Shown: positions 8,394 to 18,497 of the stretch, in pieces
Position numbering within the stretch: the first letter of the stretch is position 1
Layout: each line of letters starts with the position of its first letter
NCBI GenBank assembly: GCA_027919835.1
Contig: JANVFP010000047.1
Span: 62,001-126,000 of the forward strand
Direction of reading: 5' to 3'
Origin: Lentinula raphanica
Lineage: Eukaryota > Basidiomycota > Agaricomycetes > Agaricales > Omphalotaceae
DNA length: 64,000 nucleotides
Translations under genes and position numbers: made by a program
Notes under the pieces: model-generated
The model's input: the letters and a program-made list of their open reading frames with translations, nothing else
Databases searched by the model: none
Told to the model about the DNA's origin: nothing

Positions 8394-10550
8394 ATGGCTA
8401 TGAAAAACCGAGTCGCCACCTTTCTTTCCAAAACGAGGTCGTCCAAGGGCAGCGTAAAGCAACCCTCGATAGATGAGCTTCGGACGGAGAAGGAAGATCT
8501 CGAAGCCAAGCTTGATAAGCTCCATGAAGAATGTGGCCTGTACCAGAAGAATGCCGAAGATGCTCGCACTGCTCGTCGGGAGGCCGAAGAAGCTGCTCAG
8601 AAAGCGAAAGAGGCGTTAGCGAAGGCGGAAGAAGAGAAGCAGGCTGCGGTTGAGGAGAAGATCCACGCTATCGAGAAGATGGAGGAAGCACAACGTATCG
8701 CCGCTGAGCATGAAGAGGAGACCAAGAAACAGACCGAGGCGGCGGAACTCTCTGCCGCTGCTGCACGAGAGGCCGCCGAACGAGAGAAGCGAGCATCAGA
8801 GGCCCAAGTCGCTGCAGAGCGACTCGCAGAGGAGCAGCAAGCCAAGCTCGAGAAGGCCGAACATTTCAGGATTTCGACAGAACAAGAGATGGGAGCCAAG
8901 CTTACAGAAGCTTTGCACGCGAGGGACGCTGCTGAGGCTGAACGTGACGCTGCCTTTGAGGATGCCCAGCGTGCTCGTGCTGCTTGTGAAGCAGCGGACG
9001 TATCAGTTTGGGAGGCACGCCAGGCTCAAGATGTTGCAAACGAAAGATGCCGCGAGATGGAATTGGTTGCAGACACCAAGACCCGCGAGGCCTACACAGC
9101 CACCCTGCAGAAGGAAGACGCTCTGGCTTTGCTCGCAGATATGGAACAAGACAAGGTCGACGCCGAAAACAGCGCTTCCCTGGAGCGAACTGCTCGAGAG
9201 AAGGCAGAGCTTGCCATGCGCTTTGCAGAATCCCTTTCCACTGAGCTTGCCGAACAAGTTCGAAACCTAGGTGAGGAGAAGGATGGACTTGTAGCCTCTA
9301 TGCGTGAGATGGAGCTTTCGCTCTCTCGCGCTCAAGACGAGCTCGTCCAAGCCCAGATCCGTCTTTCGGAATCCATCGATGCCAAGGAGAATGCTGAACT
9401 CGGTCTGCGGGAGTCCGAACGTCGTGTCGAGGAGCTTACCGTGTTGGTACAGGAATGGAGGGAACGGGCTGAGGATGCCCGGTCGATGAAGGAAGAGTTC
9501 GAGCGTGCACTCGAAAAGAGCAGGGATGCTCAGTACGATGCACAGAGGCAGGCTGAAGAACACAGGAAGGCTAAGGAGAAGGCTGAAGCTGAGAAGCGAG
9601 GTGCGGAGCGTTATTCCCAGAAGCAAGAGGCTCAGGCGAAGAAGGATCGCGAGGCTGTTCTCGCGGCGGTTGCGGACAAGGAGGAAGCAGAGAGGAACGC
9701 TAGGAATGCTTTGGACGCTTTCGATGAGGCTCAACGTAAATGGAAGCAAGGCGTTCAACCAACTGCTTCGCCGTCGGAATCTCAGATAGATGCTCTCAAG
9801 AAATCTCGTGGATTCCGTGAGGGTGCTTTCCACGTTGGAGTCGCCGGTCTTACAGGTACAGGGAAGTCCTCTTTGATCAATGCTCTCATGGGCGTCGTAA
9901 CTGGTACCCCAGAGGCCGTGCCTACTGGGAACCAGTACACCCAGACAGTTGGGAGATACATCGACGCCAGACGGAACTATCCTCATATCTGGTACGACGT
10001 TCCCGGTGCGGGTACGCTCACTGCTCCTAGCTGGAACTATTTCCACGACCAAGGTCTCTTCGTATTCGACGCCATCATGGTCGTCTGGGACAACCGCTTC
10101 ACCGACGTTGATATTGCAGTGCTGGAGAACTGCGTCCGACTCAAAATCCCGGCCTTCATCATCCGCACGAAATCCGACGTCCACATTTCCAACATCGAAG
10201 AACGAATGAGGGATGTCGTCGAGGCTGACCCCACGCTCACGAACAAGGACCGCAAGTCTCGATACACCGTTATACCTTTCTCTGCCCGAGCAGAGTACAT
10301 CTCAGAAACCCGCTCGGGTGTCGAACGTAGTTTGCACAATGCGAACTTGCCTCCTATGAAGGTTTATCTCGTATCGAACAAGACGATTACGAAGATCGTG
10401 CAGGGTGACAAGAATATGAGGAACGTCAGGGTTATTGACGAGTTCGACCTCTTGAACGATATTTGGGCGTTGAGGCGGGCCACCAGTCGAGCAGCAACAT
10501 CCATCCCCCGTATGCATAACATGCGAGCGAACACGACGCCGCTCATTTGA
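8394..10550 (+). CDS. Long coiled-coil protein with C-terminal IRG/IIGP-like GTPase domain
   Basis: 718 residues from the ATG at 8394; an earlier in-frame ATG at 8223 adds 57 residues without conserved features. Residues ~20-470 are Ala/Glu/Arg/Lys-rich heptads typical of a long coiled coil. Residues ~480-680 form a GTPase: P-loop GLTGTGKS (485-492), switch II-like DVPGAGT (535-541) and TKSD (592-595) for guanine recognition. The DVPGAGT motif and spacing fit the immunity-related GTPase (IRG/IIGP) family, dynamin-related proteins that act on membranes in animals. In fungi the role is unknown. The N-terminal coiled coil is similar in composition to the three coiled-coil paralogs at 13.6-19.4 kb, which lack the GTPase. 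Single exon over the whole domain. GTPase assignment is firm; IRG subfamily is moderate. Confidence 0.85.
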   Translation: MAMKNRVATFLSKTRSSKGSVKQPSIDELRTEKEDLEAKLDKLHEECGLYQKNAEDARTARREAEEAAQKAKEALAKAEEEKQAAVEEKIHAIEKMEEAQRIAAEHEEETKKQTEAAELSAAAAREAAEREKRASEAQVAAERLAEEQQAKLEKAEHFRISTEQEMGAKLTEALHARDAAEAERDAAFEDAQRARAACEAADVSVWEARQAQDVANERCREMELVADTKTREAYTATLQKEDALALLADMEQDKVDAENSASLERTAREKAELAMRFAESLSTELAEQVRNLGEEKDGLVASMREMELSLSRAQDELVQAQIRLSESIDAKENAELGLRESERRVEELTVLVQEWRERAEDARSMKEEFERALEKSRDAQYDAQRQAEEHRKAKEKAEAEKRGAERYSQKQEAQAKKDREAVLAAVADKEEAERNARNALDAFDEAQRKWKQGVQPTASPSESQIDALKKSRGFREGAFHVGVAGLTGTGKSSLINALMGVVTGTPEAVPTGNQYTQTVGRYIDARRNYPHIWYDVPGAGTLTAPSWNYFHDQGLFVFDAIMVVWDNRFTDVDIAVLENCVRLKIPAFIIRTKSDVHISNIEERMRDVVEADPTLTNKDRKSRYTVIPFSARAEYISETRSGVERSLHNANLPPMKVYLVSNKTITKIVQGDKNMRNVRVIDEFDLLNDIWALRRATSRAATSIPRMHNMRANTTPLI

Positions 10551-10788
10551 ATGATCAGGTATTTAAATCAAAACGGGCTCAGGTCGCCTAGTTCATCGGT
10601 TCTTCATCGGTCTTCCATCGTCTTCTGTTTTTATTGTGTTACTACATTACATGCATCCTCTCAATCTTCACCTATGCCCCATCTTATACGTTACATTGTA
10701 CTGAGTCACCTATTATACATCAATATGCTCCATATGCTTCCATATACTATGCGCTACAGAATTTTGTTCTATGTACTCTATCATCTAA

Positions 10789-11332
10789 CACTGCGGAGGG
10801 GCTCAGATATCCCCTGGGTAAAACTTGACGTGAAAATCAGGGTAAAATAAAAGTAATCGCACCTATTTCCTACTTCGGAAATGTAATAATATTGCTGGAG
10901 AGGAAACTATTGAATAGAATGGATAAAATAAGCTGAAATAATCAGAAATTTCAAAAACTTTGGTGCTTGAGAAAAGTCTACCACTTTCGCGAAATTCTTT
11001 TCTGCAATCAATTAATTTTTACGCCCGAGAAAAGAAATGGGCGATGAGCGGGCGCTCAGATCCCTAGTGGCGCTCATCGCCCATTTCCTTTCTCGGGCGT
11101 AAAAACAAACTAACCTCGGACAGGATTTTAGTCAATTTGGTACTTTATTCTCATGGGTCAAAGCATTTGAAAACCTCATCCCATTCAGTTCTTTTCATCC
11201 ACCCTATTCTTGATTTTTCCTTTTCGCAGTAAAATTAGATTTTCAGAGGGGAAAAGAGGTGCAATTCCATTTATTTTGCTTATATTTTTGCATTGAATTT
11301 TACCCAGGAGATATATCAGCCCCTCCGTAGTG
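10789..11332. mobile_element. Foldback MITE, 544 bp, with TAA target-site duplication
   Basis: The two ends are inverted copies: the left end starts CACTGCGGAGGGGCT and the right end, reversed, starts CACTACGGAGGGGCT, with imperfect inverted similarity continuing for at least ~75 bases and traces further inward. Direct repeats TAA flank it (10786-10788 and 11333-11335). There is no coding region, so it is non-autonomous. CACTA-type and PIF/Harbinger-type elements both make 3-bp duplications; the CACTR terminus fits the former, the TAA site either one. Confidence 0.85.
11016..11105. repeat. Near-perfect palindrome at the centre of the MITE
   Basis: Arms of about 36 bases (TTTTTACGCCCGAGAAAAG and onwards) pair across a short loop centred near 11060. 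It can form a strong hairpin and is the innermost part of the foldback element, not a gene terminator. Confidence 0.85.
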
Positions 11333-11335
11333 TAA

Positions 11336-11794
11336 TCCAATTTGAATCATTTTTCGTTCTTGAAGACGCCCAGGAAGCGCCGACGGTCTTCTCATTTCTC
11401 TTCTTCCCATGATCATGATGGCAAAATTCAGAAGCAAGATTTCGCAGTCTTTGGGTCTTAACCTGGTCTCTTCTTGCCATCGTGGATTATTCGGAAGAAT
11501 CTTGCTTTGAGCACGGGGTCACTACAGCCAGCTAAAACTTACGAAATCGATCAGCGACAACATTCTGGACGTATTTATAGGCTGTCACTCAGACTGCCAG
11601 ATGATCTCGCGTTCACTGATTCTCTTGCCGTTTTGGAGTTGCTGTTGGATCTCAGTGTGCAGGTATGTCCATCGCCTTCCAAGATGCTCTCATCATCAGT
11701 TCCGACTGAGTGAAATGATTGTTAGACCGTGCAAGCTTTAAAGTCCATTGGACTTGTCAATTCTCAGTAAATTTCAACAATTGACCTCCAAAAG
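11336..11794. other. Region upstream of the CFEM gene
   Basis: No supported gene. A 79-residue frame at 11474-11713 has no recognisable motif and no conserved neighbour. Confidence 0.3.
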
Positions 11795-12724
11795 ATGTTG
11801 CCTTCCGTCCAGAAACCTATGACGGTCCTGCAGATCTTTGCATTCGTAGCAATTTTCGCAGCGGTTCAAATAGTGAAGGCACAAGACTCCAATTTCCCGT
11901 CCTGCGCTAGCACATGCATCACGACTGCCCTTTCAGCCATTGGCTGTAACGCGTGAGTTTTCCTCATTCGATGTTACACCAGTTCCTTCGTTCTGAGTAT
12001 CAAGCTCCATAGGAACGATACGACTTGCTGGTGCAACGATCCGAGTTCTATCTCCGCCGTGTTGGAATGCTCAGCATCGGCCTGTACGGTAGAAGAGCAG
12101 TCGACACTGGCGGATGATCTTACCGAAATTTGTAGTCGTAAGTATTTCACCTATCAATCCGCCAAAGCGAACCTTGTTCAACAATGTACAGTTGTCACGT
12201 CCTCAATTGCTCCAACTACATCTTCGGCTTCGATTCCTGCCTCATCCTCTCTTTCGACTACATCTGAGGGAGATTCTAGCGACAGTGGTGTCATAACTCT
12301 TACTACGACTCTTCCCGGTGGCTCCTCTGTGACTGTAACGGCGACATTGACACTGTCCAATACACCTTCACCTCCAATTTCCTTCACTTCTTCGATTCCC
12401 ATCATAGGTCCATCTACTCTCTCTCGACCCGTGCCTTCGACAAGTTCGGGTGCAAATACTACTACCAGCAGTAGCGTCTCTGTTACTTCAGTGACCTCTA
12501 CAGTCAGTAGCGTCGTCACTTCTCTAAGTAGCTCCAGTGCTTCCAGGCCGGTCACTACCTTGACGAGTACGGAGGGGAATGGAAACGGTGTGTCAACTGC
12601 TCCCGCAGGTACCACTAGCGGTGCATCATCAAGCAGTGCTGCCCGTACCTCACTCGAGGCAGGTAGCATGTTGGGCTTGCTCTTAGCATTCGTTGGAACT
12701 GTGGCGGTGTTCACCAACATGTAA
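11795..12724 (+). CDS. CFEM-domain protein, secreted and probably GPI-anchored
   Basis: The start at 11795 gives a hydrophobic signal peptide (roughly residues 9-30, ending near IVKAQ). A CFEM domain follows, with cysteines spaced as SCASTC, AIGC, TTCWC, LEC, SAC and EIC, giving the expected eight. Then come ~150 Ser/Thr-rich residues and a C-terminal hydrophobic segment (SMLGLLLAFVGTVAVF) after small residues, as in GPI anchors. Intron 1 is 11953-12012. A second intron, 12138-12191, is exactly 54 nt with no stop, so retention would stay in frame; splicing is favoured because it removes a ninth cysteine. CFEM proteins bind haem/iron or act in adhesion and plant interaction at the fungal surface; which applies here cannot be told. 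Confidence 0.8.
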
Positions 12725-13618
12725 TGAAACATTAGTTGGTCACAGAGTGTTGCACCCGGTATTGCTTCGGGAACTTTTAACATTTGATGGACGCGTTTGC
12801 ACGTAGCGAATCTACAACTCTATGGCTCAGGTAAACCGACCAATGCAGACTTATTCATGTGCTTCACGAGTTCAGGCCTGAGGTTCACTTCAAACGTATA
12901 GGTGCGCTGCCACCGTGCGCATCTCACGAATCATGACATCTTTTTGATCACAAACAAGCCCAATACATATCGAGCTTTAATAATCATGAATTCATCAATC
13001 AAGCGACGCGCAGAAATTGTCGGATATAACGACAGGTCTCCTTTCGACCGAAGAAAGTAGGTGTGCATGATCCTCAATCTGACGAATGATGCATTTGAAT
13101 TGTGTTATTGTGTTTGGGGCCATCCAGCAACGGGGTCCTTTATGCATCACCTCACCACCGACAAGGATGACTTCAAGATAAGAGACATAGCAATCAATAC
13201 TCACAGAAACTCGCAGTAGTGCTTAGGTTGAAAACAACAGAGCAGCATGTTCTCCCTGATCTCCTACAAAGACCAACGTCATCCAGGAGTTAGAAAGGCC
13301 AGGAGCTGTTGGAACTCGATTGTATTTCAAACTGATGCGTCGTGGTCAGAGCATGGAGGTAGCCTGTAAGTCATCTTATCCTACATATATTGGGACGAAT
13401 GAACTAGGCTGTTCTCAAACAACGTTCTCTTCGCGGCGCAGTTCCACACTGTCCATTTCAACCAACGCATTCACATTCAAGAAAGAGTCTTATTCTCTAA
13501 CTCCTTGAACTGTGCTCCAGCTTCAAACGACCAACTTAACTCCGTATACCACTGTACGTTTCCCACCTCCCGTGCCTCAAAAGCTCTCAACGCTGACATT
13601 GACAACTAGTGAAGAACC
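12725..13618. repeat. Non-coding region; upstream block 1 of the coiled-coil tandem duplication
   Basis: No gene seen. From about 13066 the sequence resembles the stretches upstream of the other two coiled-coil paralogs: GGGCCATCCAG, CATCACCTCACCACCG, CTCGCAGTAGTGC, GATGCGTCGTGG and a CTGTAAGT donor-like site at ~13369 with an acceptor-like GGCGCAG near 13440. This suggests a shared promoter and a 5'UTR intron copied with the gene. Confidence 0.6.
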
Positions 13619-14899
13619 ATGATGAACTCCAGCGGATACAGTCTTACCCCTGGCATTGCTCGTAGAATGACCGACCTCCTTGACCGTACCCCTCTGCGTC
13701 GTACTTTCTCCAGAGATTCCTTGACCTCCATCTCCTCCAATTCAAAACCCGCCAAAGTCGACGACCTTCTGGCTGAACGATCTAAACTCCAGAACGAGCT
13801 TGATCAAGCTCTTCATGATTGCAAAGTCGCCGAAGAAGCCAAAGCTGAAGCCGAGCGTCAGTTGCAAGTCAGCTTGCAGCATTTGGCGAAGGAGCGCCAA
13901 GTGACGGAAAATTCGAAGGCAGAGAAAGAGGAAGCAAGGAAAGAGGCTGGCGCGTTGAAGGATAGCTTAGATGCGGCCGAGGGGCGAGTAGCACAGATGG
14001 AGGTTTCCTTGAAAGAGATGGATAGATTGAAGGACACCTTGCGTGCAGCAGAGGGACGCACGGAACAGATGGAAAAGGAAGGTCAAGTCGCTCGAGAACG
14101 ACTCGAACAAGAGCTCGCAGAGGTCCGCAGTTGTCTGGAGGAGATGAAGGAGAAGCTTAACGAGGCTGAACGGAACTTCTCCGAAACGGAACGAGCTGAA
14201 ACACTAGCAATCACGGAGGCGGAGGAAACGAAAGAAGCTCTTGAAGAGGCAATCCATCTCGCAGAGCGTCATCGCACTACAGCTGAGCAGATAGGAAAAG
14301 AGAAGAGCGAATCCGAGGAGGCTTTTCGCAAGTCGTTAGAACACGCGAAGCAAGAGCTCGAATCAACGAACACTGTTCTAGGGGATGTCGAGCGTAGGCT
14401 CAATGATGAGCGGGATGCAAGGGAGAAGGCTGAAAAGAAAGCCATGCATGATTCTAAAATTGCCGAAGAAGACAAGGTTGAAGCCGAGCGTCGGTTGCAA
14501 GACAGCTTGCGGCTCCTGGCGAAAGAGCGTCAGGCATCAAAGGATTTGAAGCTGGCGAAAGACGATGCCATGAGATGGGCTGAGACATCGAGGAATGCCT
14601 TGCGTAAGGCGGAGGAACAGATGGAAGAGAAAGAGAAGGAATTTCGAGGCACCCAAGAACGGCTAGAACGGGATTCTTCGAGGGCCTGCAGACTTGCGGA
14701 GCAGATGAAAGAGAAGCTCAGTGTTTTTGAAAGGGAGCTCGCCAATGCCAAAAGCGAACTAGACAAGACCAAAAACGAACTCAGCAAGGCCAAAAGCAAA
14801 CTTGACGATGATGAACCTAATGTAGGCACGGTGATACTTGGCGTGGTCAGCGTGATTGCAACATCCGCGGCCATGATGTTGGGATTTGGCAGAAGATGA
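13619..14899 (+). CDS. Coiled-coil protein with C-terminal tail anchor, paralog 1
   Basis: 426 residues, single exon. Residues 1-45 are a basic Ser/Thr/Arg-rich head (GIARRMTDLLDRTPLRRTFS) conserved in the family. Residues ~48-395 are continuous heptad-like Glu/Lys/Ala-rich coiled coil with internal repeats (HDCKVAEEAKAEAERQLQ recurs in variant form near residue 280). The last ~25 residues (VGTVILGVVSVIATSAAMML, then GFGRR) form a hydrophobic segment with a short basic tail, a tail-anchor arrangement. There is no signal peptide, so the coiled coil should face the cytosol. No enzymatic domain. The coiled coil resembles in composition that of the nearby IRG-like GTPase, so a scaffold for it is possible; this is inference. 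Confidence 0.75.
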   Translation: MMNSSGYSLTPGIARRMTDLLDRTPLRRTFSRDSLTSISSNSKPAKVDDLLAERSKLQNELDQALHDCKVAEEAKAEAERQLQVSLQHLAKERQVTENSKAEKEEARKEAGALKDSLDAAEGRVAQMEVSLKEMDRLKDTLRAAEGRTEQMEKEGQVARERLEQELAEVRSCLEEMKEKLNEAERNFSETERAETLAITEAEETKEALEEAIHLAERHRTTAEQIGKEKSESEEAFRKSLEHAKQELESTNTVLGDVERRLNDERDAREKAEKKAMHDSKIAEEDKVEAERRLQDSLRLLAKERQASKDLKLAKDDAMRWAETSRNALRKAEEQMEEKEKEFRGTQERLERDSSRACRLAEQMKEKLSVFERELANAKSELDKTKNELSKAKSKLDDDEPNVGTVILGVVSVIATSAAMMLGFGRR

Positions 14900-16364
14900 T
14901 GGATCGTTTGTTCACAAACTGTACTCGAAATCTAAACTCCTAGTTTCTACTTACCACCTTCGACCACTTTCTGAAGCTGCAATGATGGTCGTTTGCCGCA
15001 CATACCCTTAAATAAACAGATTCTATATTTCCCGCAACCACGAAACGACACAGGAAAATCATGATGATGTTTCCGAGAGAATCGTGAATACATTGAAAAA
15101 CATGCATATGGTGCTTCTTGAAGTCAGGCTGCTATAGGTTCACCGACAACCGTTGAAATTCGAAGGAGAGCTCCCGGTCGGCCGAAAGCCTCCGAAAATG
15201 CACGTAAATAGTAATCGCAATTACTAAGCCGTTGTTCCGTTCCTCAAGGCCTCATCGACATCGTTAGTCCTGAAAACTTGACTCTCCACTGCTCAAAAAT
15301 ACGTCTATGTGTTGTACTCCTTTTCGTACCCTCTCGTGCTGCCAATCTCATTGATCTTTGAACGGTTAACGTTTGTGAACTCGTGAGCTAGAATTGTGCT
15401 GGCTTTCAAGTATCTGTAGTGTTAATTCTGGCATGACTCTCGCTCAGAATCAGTGAGTCCCTTTGCAAATATGGCTTTTGTCCCTTCTGATAACAAAGTC
15501 TCCTATCGTTACTGTCAGTAGCTGTCAGTTTTCTAGCTACAATAACGCGTAACAATGCGTGATTCACGGTATCAAGCAATGTAATGAAGGCGGCGGGGGA
15601 CGGATTCATGTGTGGCACTGTGAATGCAGGACTGGAGCACTCCAAACGTTCGGGTCTTCTATCTGGCAATTGTTTTTCCTCAGATCAACCAAGTCTGGAG
15701 CCTCCATCGCTCCTTTTCAATCGAATCATCAAGCAATACAGATTTCATCGTTGGCTCAGACTACAGGTCTCCGTTTGACAGAACCATATCCTCATTCTCA
15801 TCGGATTGGGGTTCTTCCACACCTCGAATCGTGTTTTGGGCCATTCAGGGTCCTTCGTGGATCACCTCGCCGTTGTCAGGAATGACTTCGGAGACAAGAA
15901 AGTCACACAATCGGGACCCACAAGAACTCAGCTCGCAGCAGTGCCCAGGCGGAAATCAACAGAGTGACATGGTATTTCCTCGATCTCTTGCGACGAATCA
16001 ACCTAGAGCCATGAAGGCTAGAAGCCGTTGGAACTGATCGTCTTCGAACCAATGTGAATCTCGAAACCGAATGCATCGTGCGGAGAGCATGGGGATGTAC
16101 TGTGAGTTTTCCTTGTCATACATATATTGGGCAAATGAAATAAGCTCCTCTCAAATAGCATCCTCTTTTCGGTGCGATCTTGCTCCCCACTTCAAACAAC
16201 TTCTTGACATTTTGAACAAGCGCTGTCCTTCATTGTGTCGAGCCGTACTTCTCGTAGCAACTGATTTTGTTTGCTCTCATTCCGAAATCTGTATACTCTT
16301 GTATGCTTATCCCTTCTATGCCTTGGAATTCTCAGAGCTGATACTGAAGTTTCAGTGAATAATC
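14900..16364. repeat. Non-coding region; upstream block 2 of the coiled-coil tandem duplication
   Basis: No supported gene. The first ~880 bases show nothing recognisable. From about 15782 the sequence follows the blocks upstream of the sister genes (GGGCCATTCAGG, GGATCACCTCGCCG, CTCGCAGCAGTGC, AATGCATCGTGCGG, CATACATATATTGGG). Several short open frames fall in the block but are not conserved between copies. Confidence 0.6.
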
Positions 16365-18014
16365 ATGATGAACTCAAACAACGGTGTCAATCCTGTGATT
16401 GCGCGCGCAATGACTGGTCTACTTGACCGCACTCGTCTTCGTCGTACTTCTTCTAAAGACTCCATCACCTCGACTGCAACCAACACTTCCTCCAAGTTCA
16501 ACCTCAACCCCTTTAAAGCTAAAGTCGATGACCTTACTGAACAATACAGGCTCCAAGCTGAGCTTGCGAAATCTGTGCACGATTGCAGAGCTGCTGAAGA
16601 CGGAAAGGCTGAAGCTGAGCGTCAGCTGCAAGACACCTTACAGCTTCTGGCAAACGAGCGCCAAGTGTCAGAGAACTTGAAGGCGGAAAAAGAGGAAGCT
16701 ATGAAAGAGGCTGCCACATTGTGGGATACCTCGCATGCGGCAGAGGATCGACTCGTAGAACAGATGGAGAAGTCTCTGAAAGAGACTGATGTATTGAAGG
16801 AAGCCTTGCGTGCAGCAGAGGAACGCATGGAGCAGATGGAGAAGGCAGGTCGAGTCGCTGAAGAACGATTTCAACAGGAGCTCGTAGAGGTCCGCAGTTC
16901 TCTGGCGGACATGGAGGAGAAGCTCTTCGAGGCTGAACGGAACTTCTCCGAAACCGAACAAGCCAAAACACTGGCGATTGCGAAGGCGGAGGAAACGAGA
17001 CAAGCCCACGAACAGGCTATCCAGCTCGCAGATCGTCATCGGACCACAGCTGAGCAGATAGCTCAAGAGAAGTACGAGTCCGAGGAAGCTTCTCGCAAAT
17101 TGATCGAACGCGCGAAGCAAGAGCTTGAATTAACAAAGGCTGCACTAGGGGACGTCGAGCGTAGGGTCAGCGATGAGCGGGAGGCAAGGGAGAAGGCCGA
17201 AAAGAAAGCTATGCATGACTCCAACATTGCCGAAAAAGCCAAAGCTGCAGCTGATTGTCAGTTGCAAGACAGCTTGCGGCTTCTCTCGAACGAGCGCCAA
17301 ACATCAGAAAAGTTGAAGGTGGCGAAAGAGGATGCCATGAGATCGGTTGAGGCATTGAGGAATGCATTGCGTAAGGCGGAAGAACGAATGAATGAGATGG
17401 AGAAAGAAAGTAGGACCACTCAAGAACGGCTAGAACAAAATTCACAGAAGGCCTGCAGACTTGCGGAGCAGACGAAAGAGGAGCTTGTTGCTGCCGAAAG
17501 CGAACTTGCCAAGGTCAAAAGCGATCTCGACGAAGCTAAAGGCGATCTCGACAAAGCAGAGGTAGTTACGATGGTCCTATTTGTAAAACTCCACAAAGCC
17601 AAAAGCGAACTCAACGAAGTCAAAAGCGAATTCGAGAAGGCCAAGAGAAAAGCTGATGAAGGTAGGGTGATCTCAATTTTCAACAAAATTTTGAAGTGTG
17701 ATATGATCTCAACGGTTCCAATTAGGGTGTATTATAGTTTAACACTATTCACGATCAAGATGTCGCTAACCGGACCCGACTCGTGTGCCATGTTATCACA
17801 AAGTTTAAACACTTCAGGTTATATCTGTGCAATATATATCCTCATTCTTACTGAACACGGCATTTCCTATCAGATCGAGGATCATGTTTACCTTGAGATA
17901 ATCATCGATAAAACCTCGCCACCGACGGGATTGAGTTCACGACATTCGAATCACAGCATTCAGAGCTATTCAGAACCCCACACGAGCTTGACTCGCAGTC
18001 AGTGCATAAGCTGA
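16365..18014 (+). CDS. Coiled-coil protein, paralog 2, with uncertain 3' end
   Basis: The frame starts with the family head (NNGVNPVIARAMTGLLDRTRLRR) and runs as coiled coil to about residue 435 (base ~17670). After that the sequence loses heptad character, and beyond ~17835 the frame enters the conserved upstream block of paralog 3, which is non-coding for the sisters. The last ~60-110 residues are therefore doubtful. Either an intron begins near the GTAGGG at ~17661, or the original C-terminal anchor was lost at the duplication junction. As drawn it encodes 549 residues. Neither a clear tail anchor nor a CaaX box is visible, unlike its two sisters. Confidence 0.6.
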   Translation: MMNSNNGVNPVIARAMTGLLDRTRLRRTSSKDSITSTATNTSSKFNLNPFKAKVDDLTEQYRLQAELAKSVHDCRAAEDGKAEAERQLQDTLQLLANERQVSENLKAEKEEAMKEAATLWDTSHAAEDRLVEQMEKSLKETDVLKEALRAAEERMEQMEKAGRVAEERFQQELVEVRSSLADMEEKLFEAERNFSETEQAKTLAIAKAEETRQAHEQAIQLADRHRTTAEQIAQEKYESEEASRKLIERAKQELELTKAALGDVERRVSDEREAREKAEKKAMHDSNIAEKAKAAADCQLQDSLRLLSNERQTSEKLKVAKEDAMRSVEALRNALRKAEERMNEMEKESRTTQERLEQNSQKACRLAEQTKEELVAAESELAKVKSDLDEAKGDLDKAEVVTMVLFVKLHKAKSELNEVKSEFEKAKRKADEGRVISIFNKILKCDMISTVPIRVYYSLTLFTIKMSLTGPDSCAMLSQSLNTSGYICAIYILILTEHGISYQIEDHVYLEIIIDKTSPPTGLSSRHSNHSIQSYSEPHTSLTRSQCIS

Positions 18015-18497
18015 GACGGACAACGAATGTACCTCCTGGCATGCGTTCCAAGTCCACGCGTTATCAACATGTTGTTATCCCTGACCTTCTGTGGAGAACC
18101 GATGTCATCCTAAGTCCCGGTGATGAGGCTATGACTGACCAGAGTATACATGTGTAGGAAGGTCAGAAGCGTGCTGGAATGATGAATGTATTCAAACATG
18201 ATGCATCGTGCGGAAGGCATGCAGGTAGCCCGTACGTCCCCCTTATCATACTTAAATTGAGAAAAATGATATAGCTTCCTTTCTAACAACCCCCTTCGCG
18301 GCGCAGTTTTGCCTTCACCATCCACTTCAATCTTCAATCAACGCTTTGACATTGACGAGCTCATTCTTCAGCTTTTTTAGTTGTGCTTCATAACCGATAT
18401 CATATTCCTATATCTCTGTTTACTCCCTTGTACGCATCGTCTCCTACTTCGATAACTCTCGAAACTAACATCCAAATTAACCCAGTCATCAATCACA
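17835..18497. repeat. Upstream block 3 of the coiled-coil tandem duplication
   Basis: Corresponds to the blocks before paralogs 1 and 2: CATATATCC-like start, ACCTCGCCACCGACGGG, CTCGCAGTCAGTGC, GATGCATCGTGCGGAAGGCATG and an acceptor-like CGCGGCGCAG near 18306. It is interrupted by about 120 bases absent from block 2. Probably promoter plus 5'UTR. Confidence 0.6.

Noticed and set aside
8597..9270. Overlapping frames inside the coiled-coil and GTPase gene on both strands
   Set aside because: Repetitive Glu/Lys/Ala codons keep other frames open by chance; the same is true at 13.8-14.9 kb and 16.6-19.4 kb.
11016..11105. Hairpin read as a transcription terminator
   Set aside because: It is the centre of the foldback transposable element, 465 bases from the nearest stop codon, and fungi do not use such terminators for mRNA genes.
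11474..11713. 79-residue frame before the CFEM gene
   Set aside because: No motif, no splice continuation into CFEM and no duplicated counterpart.
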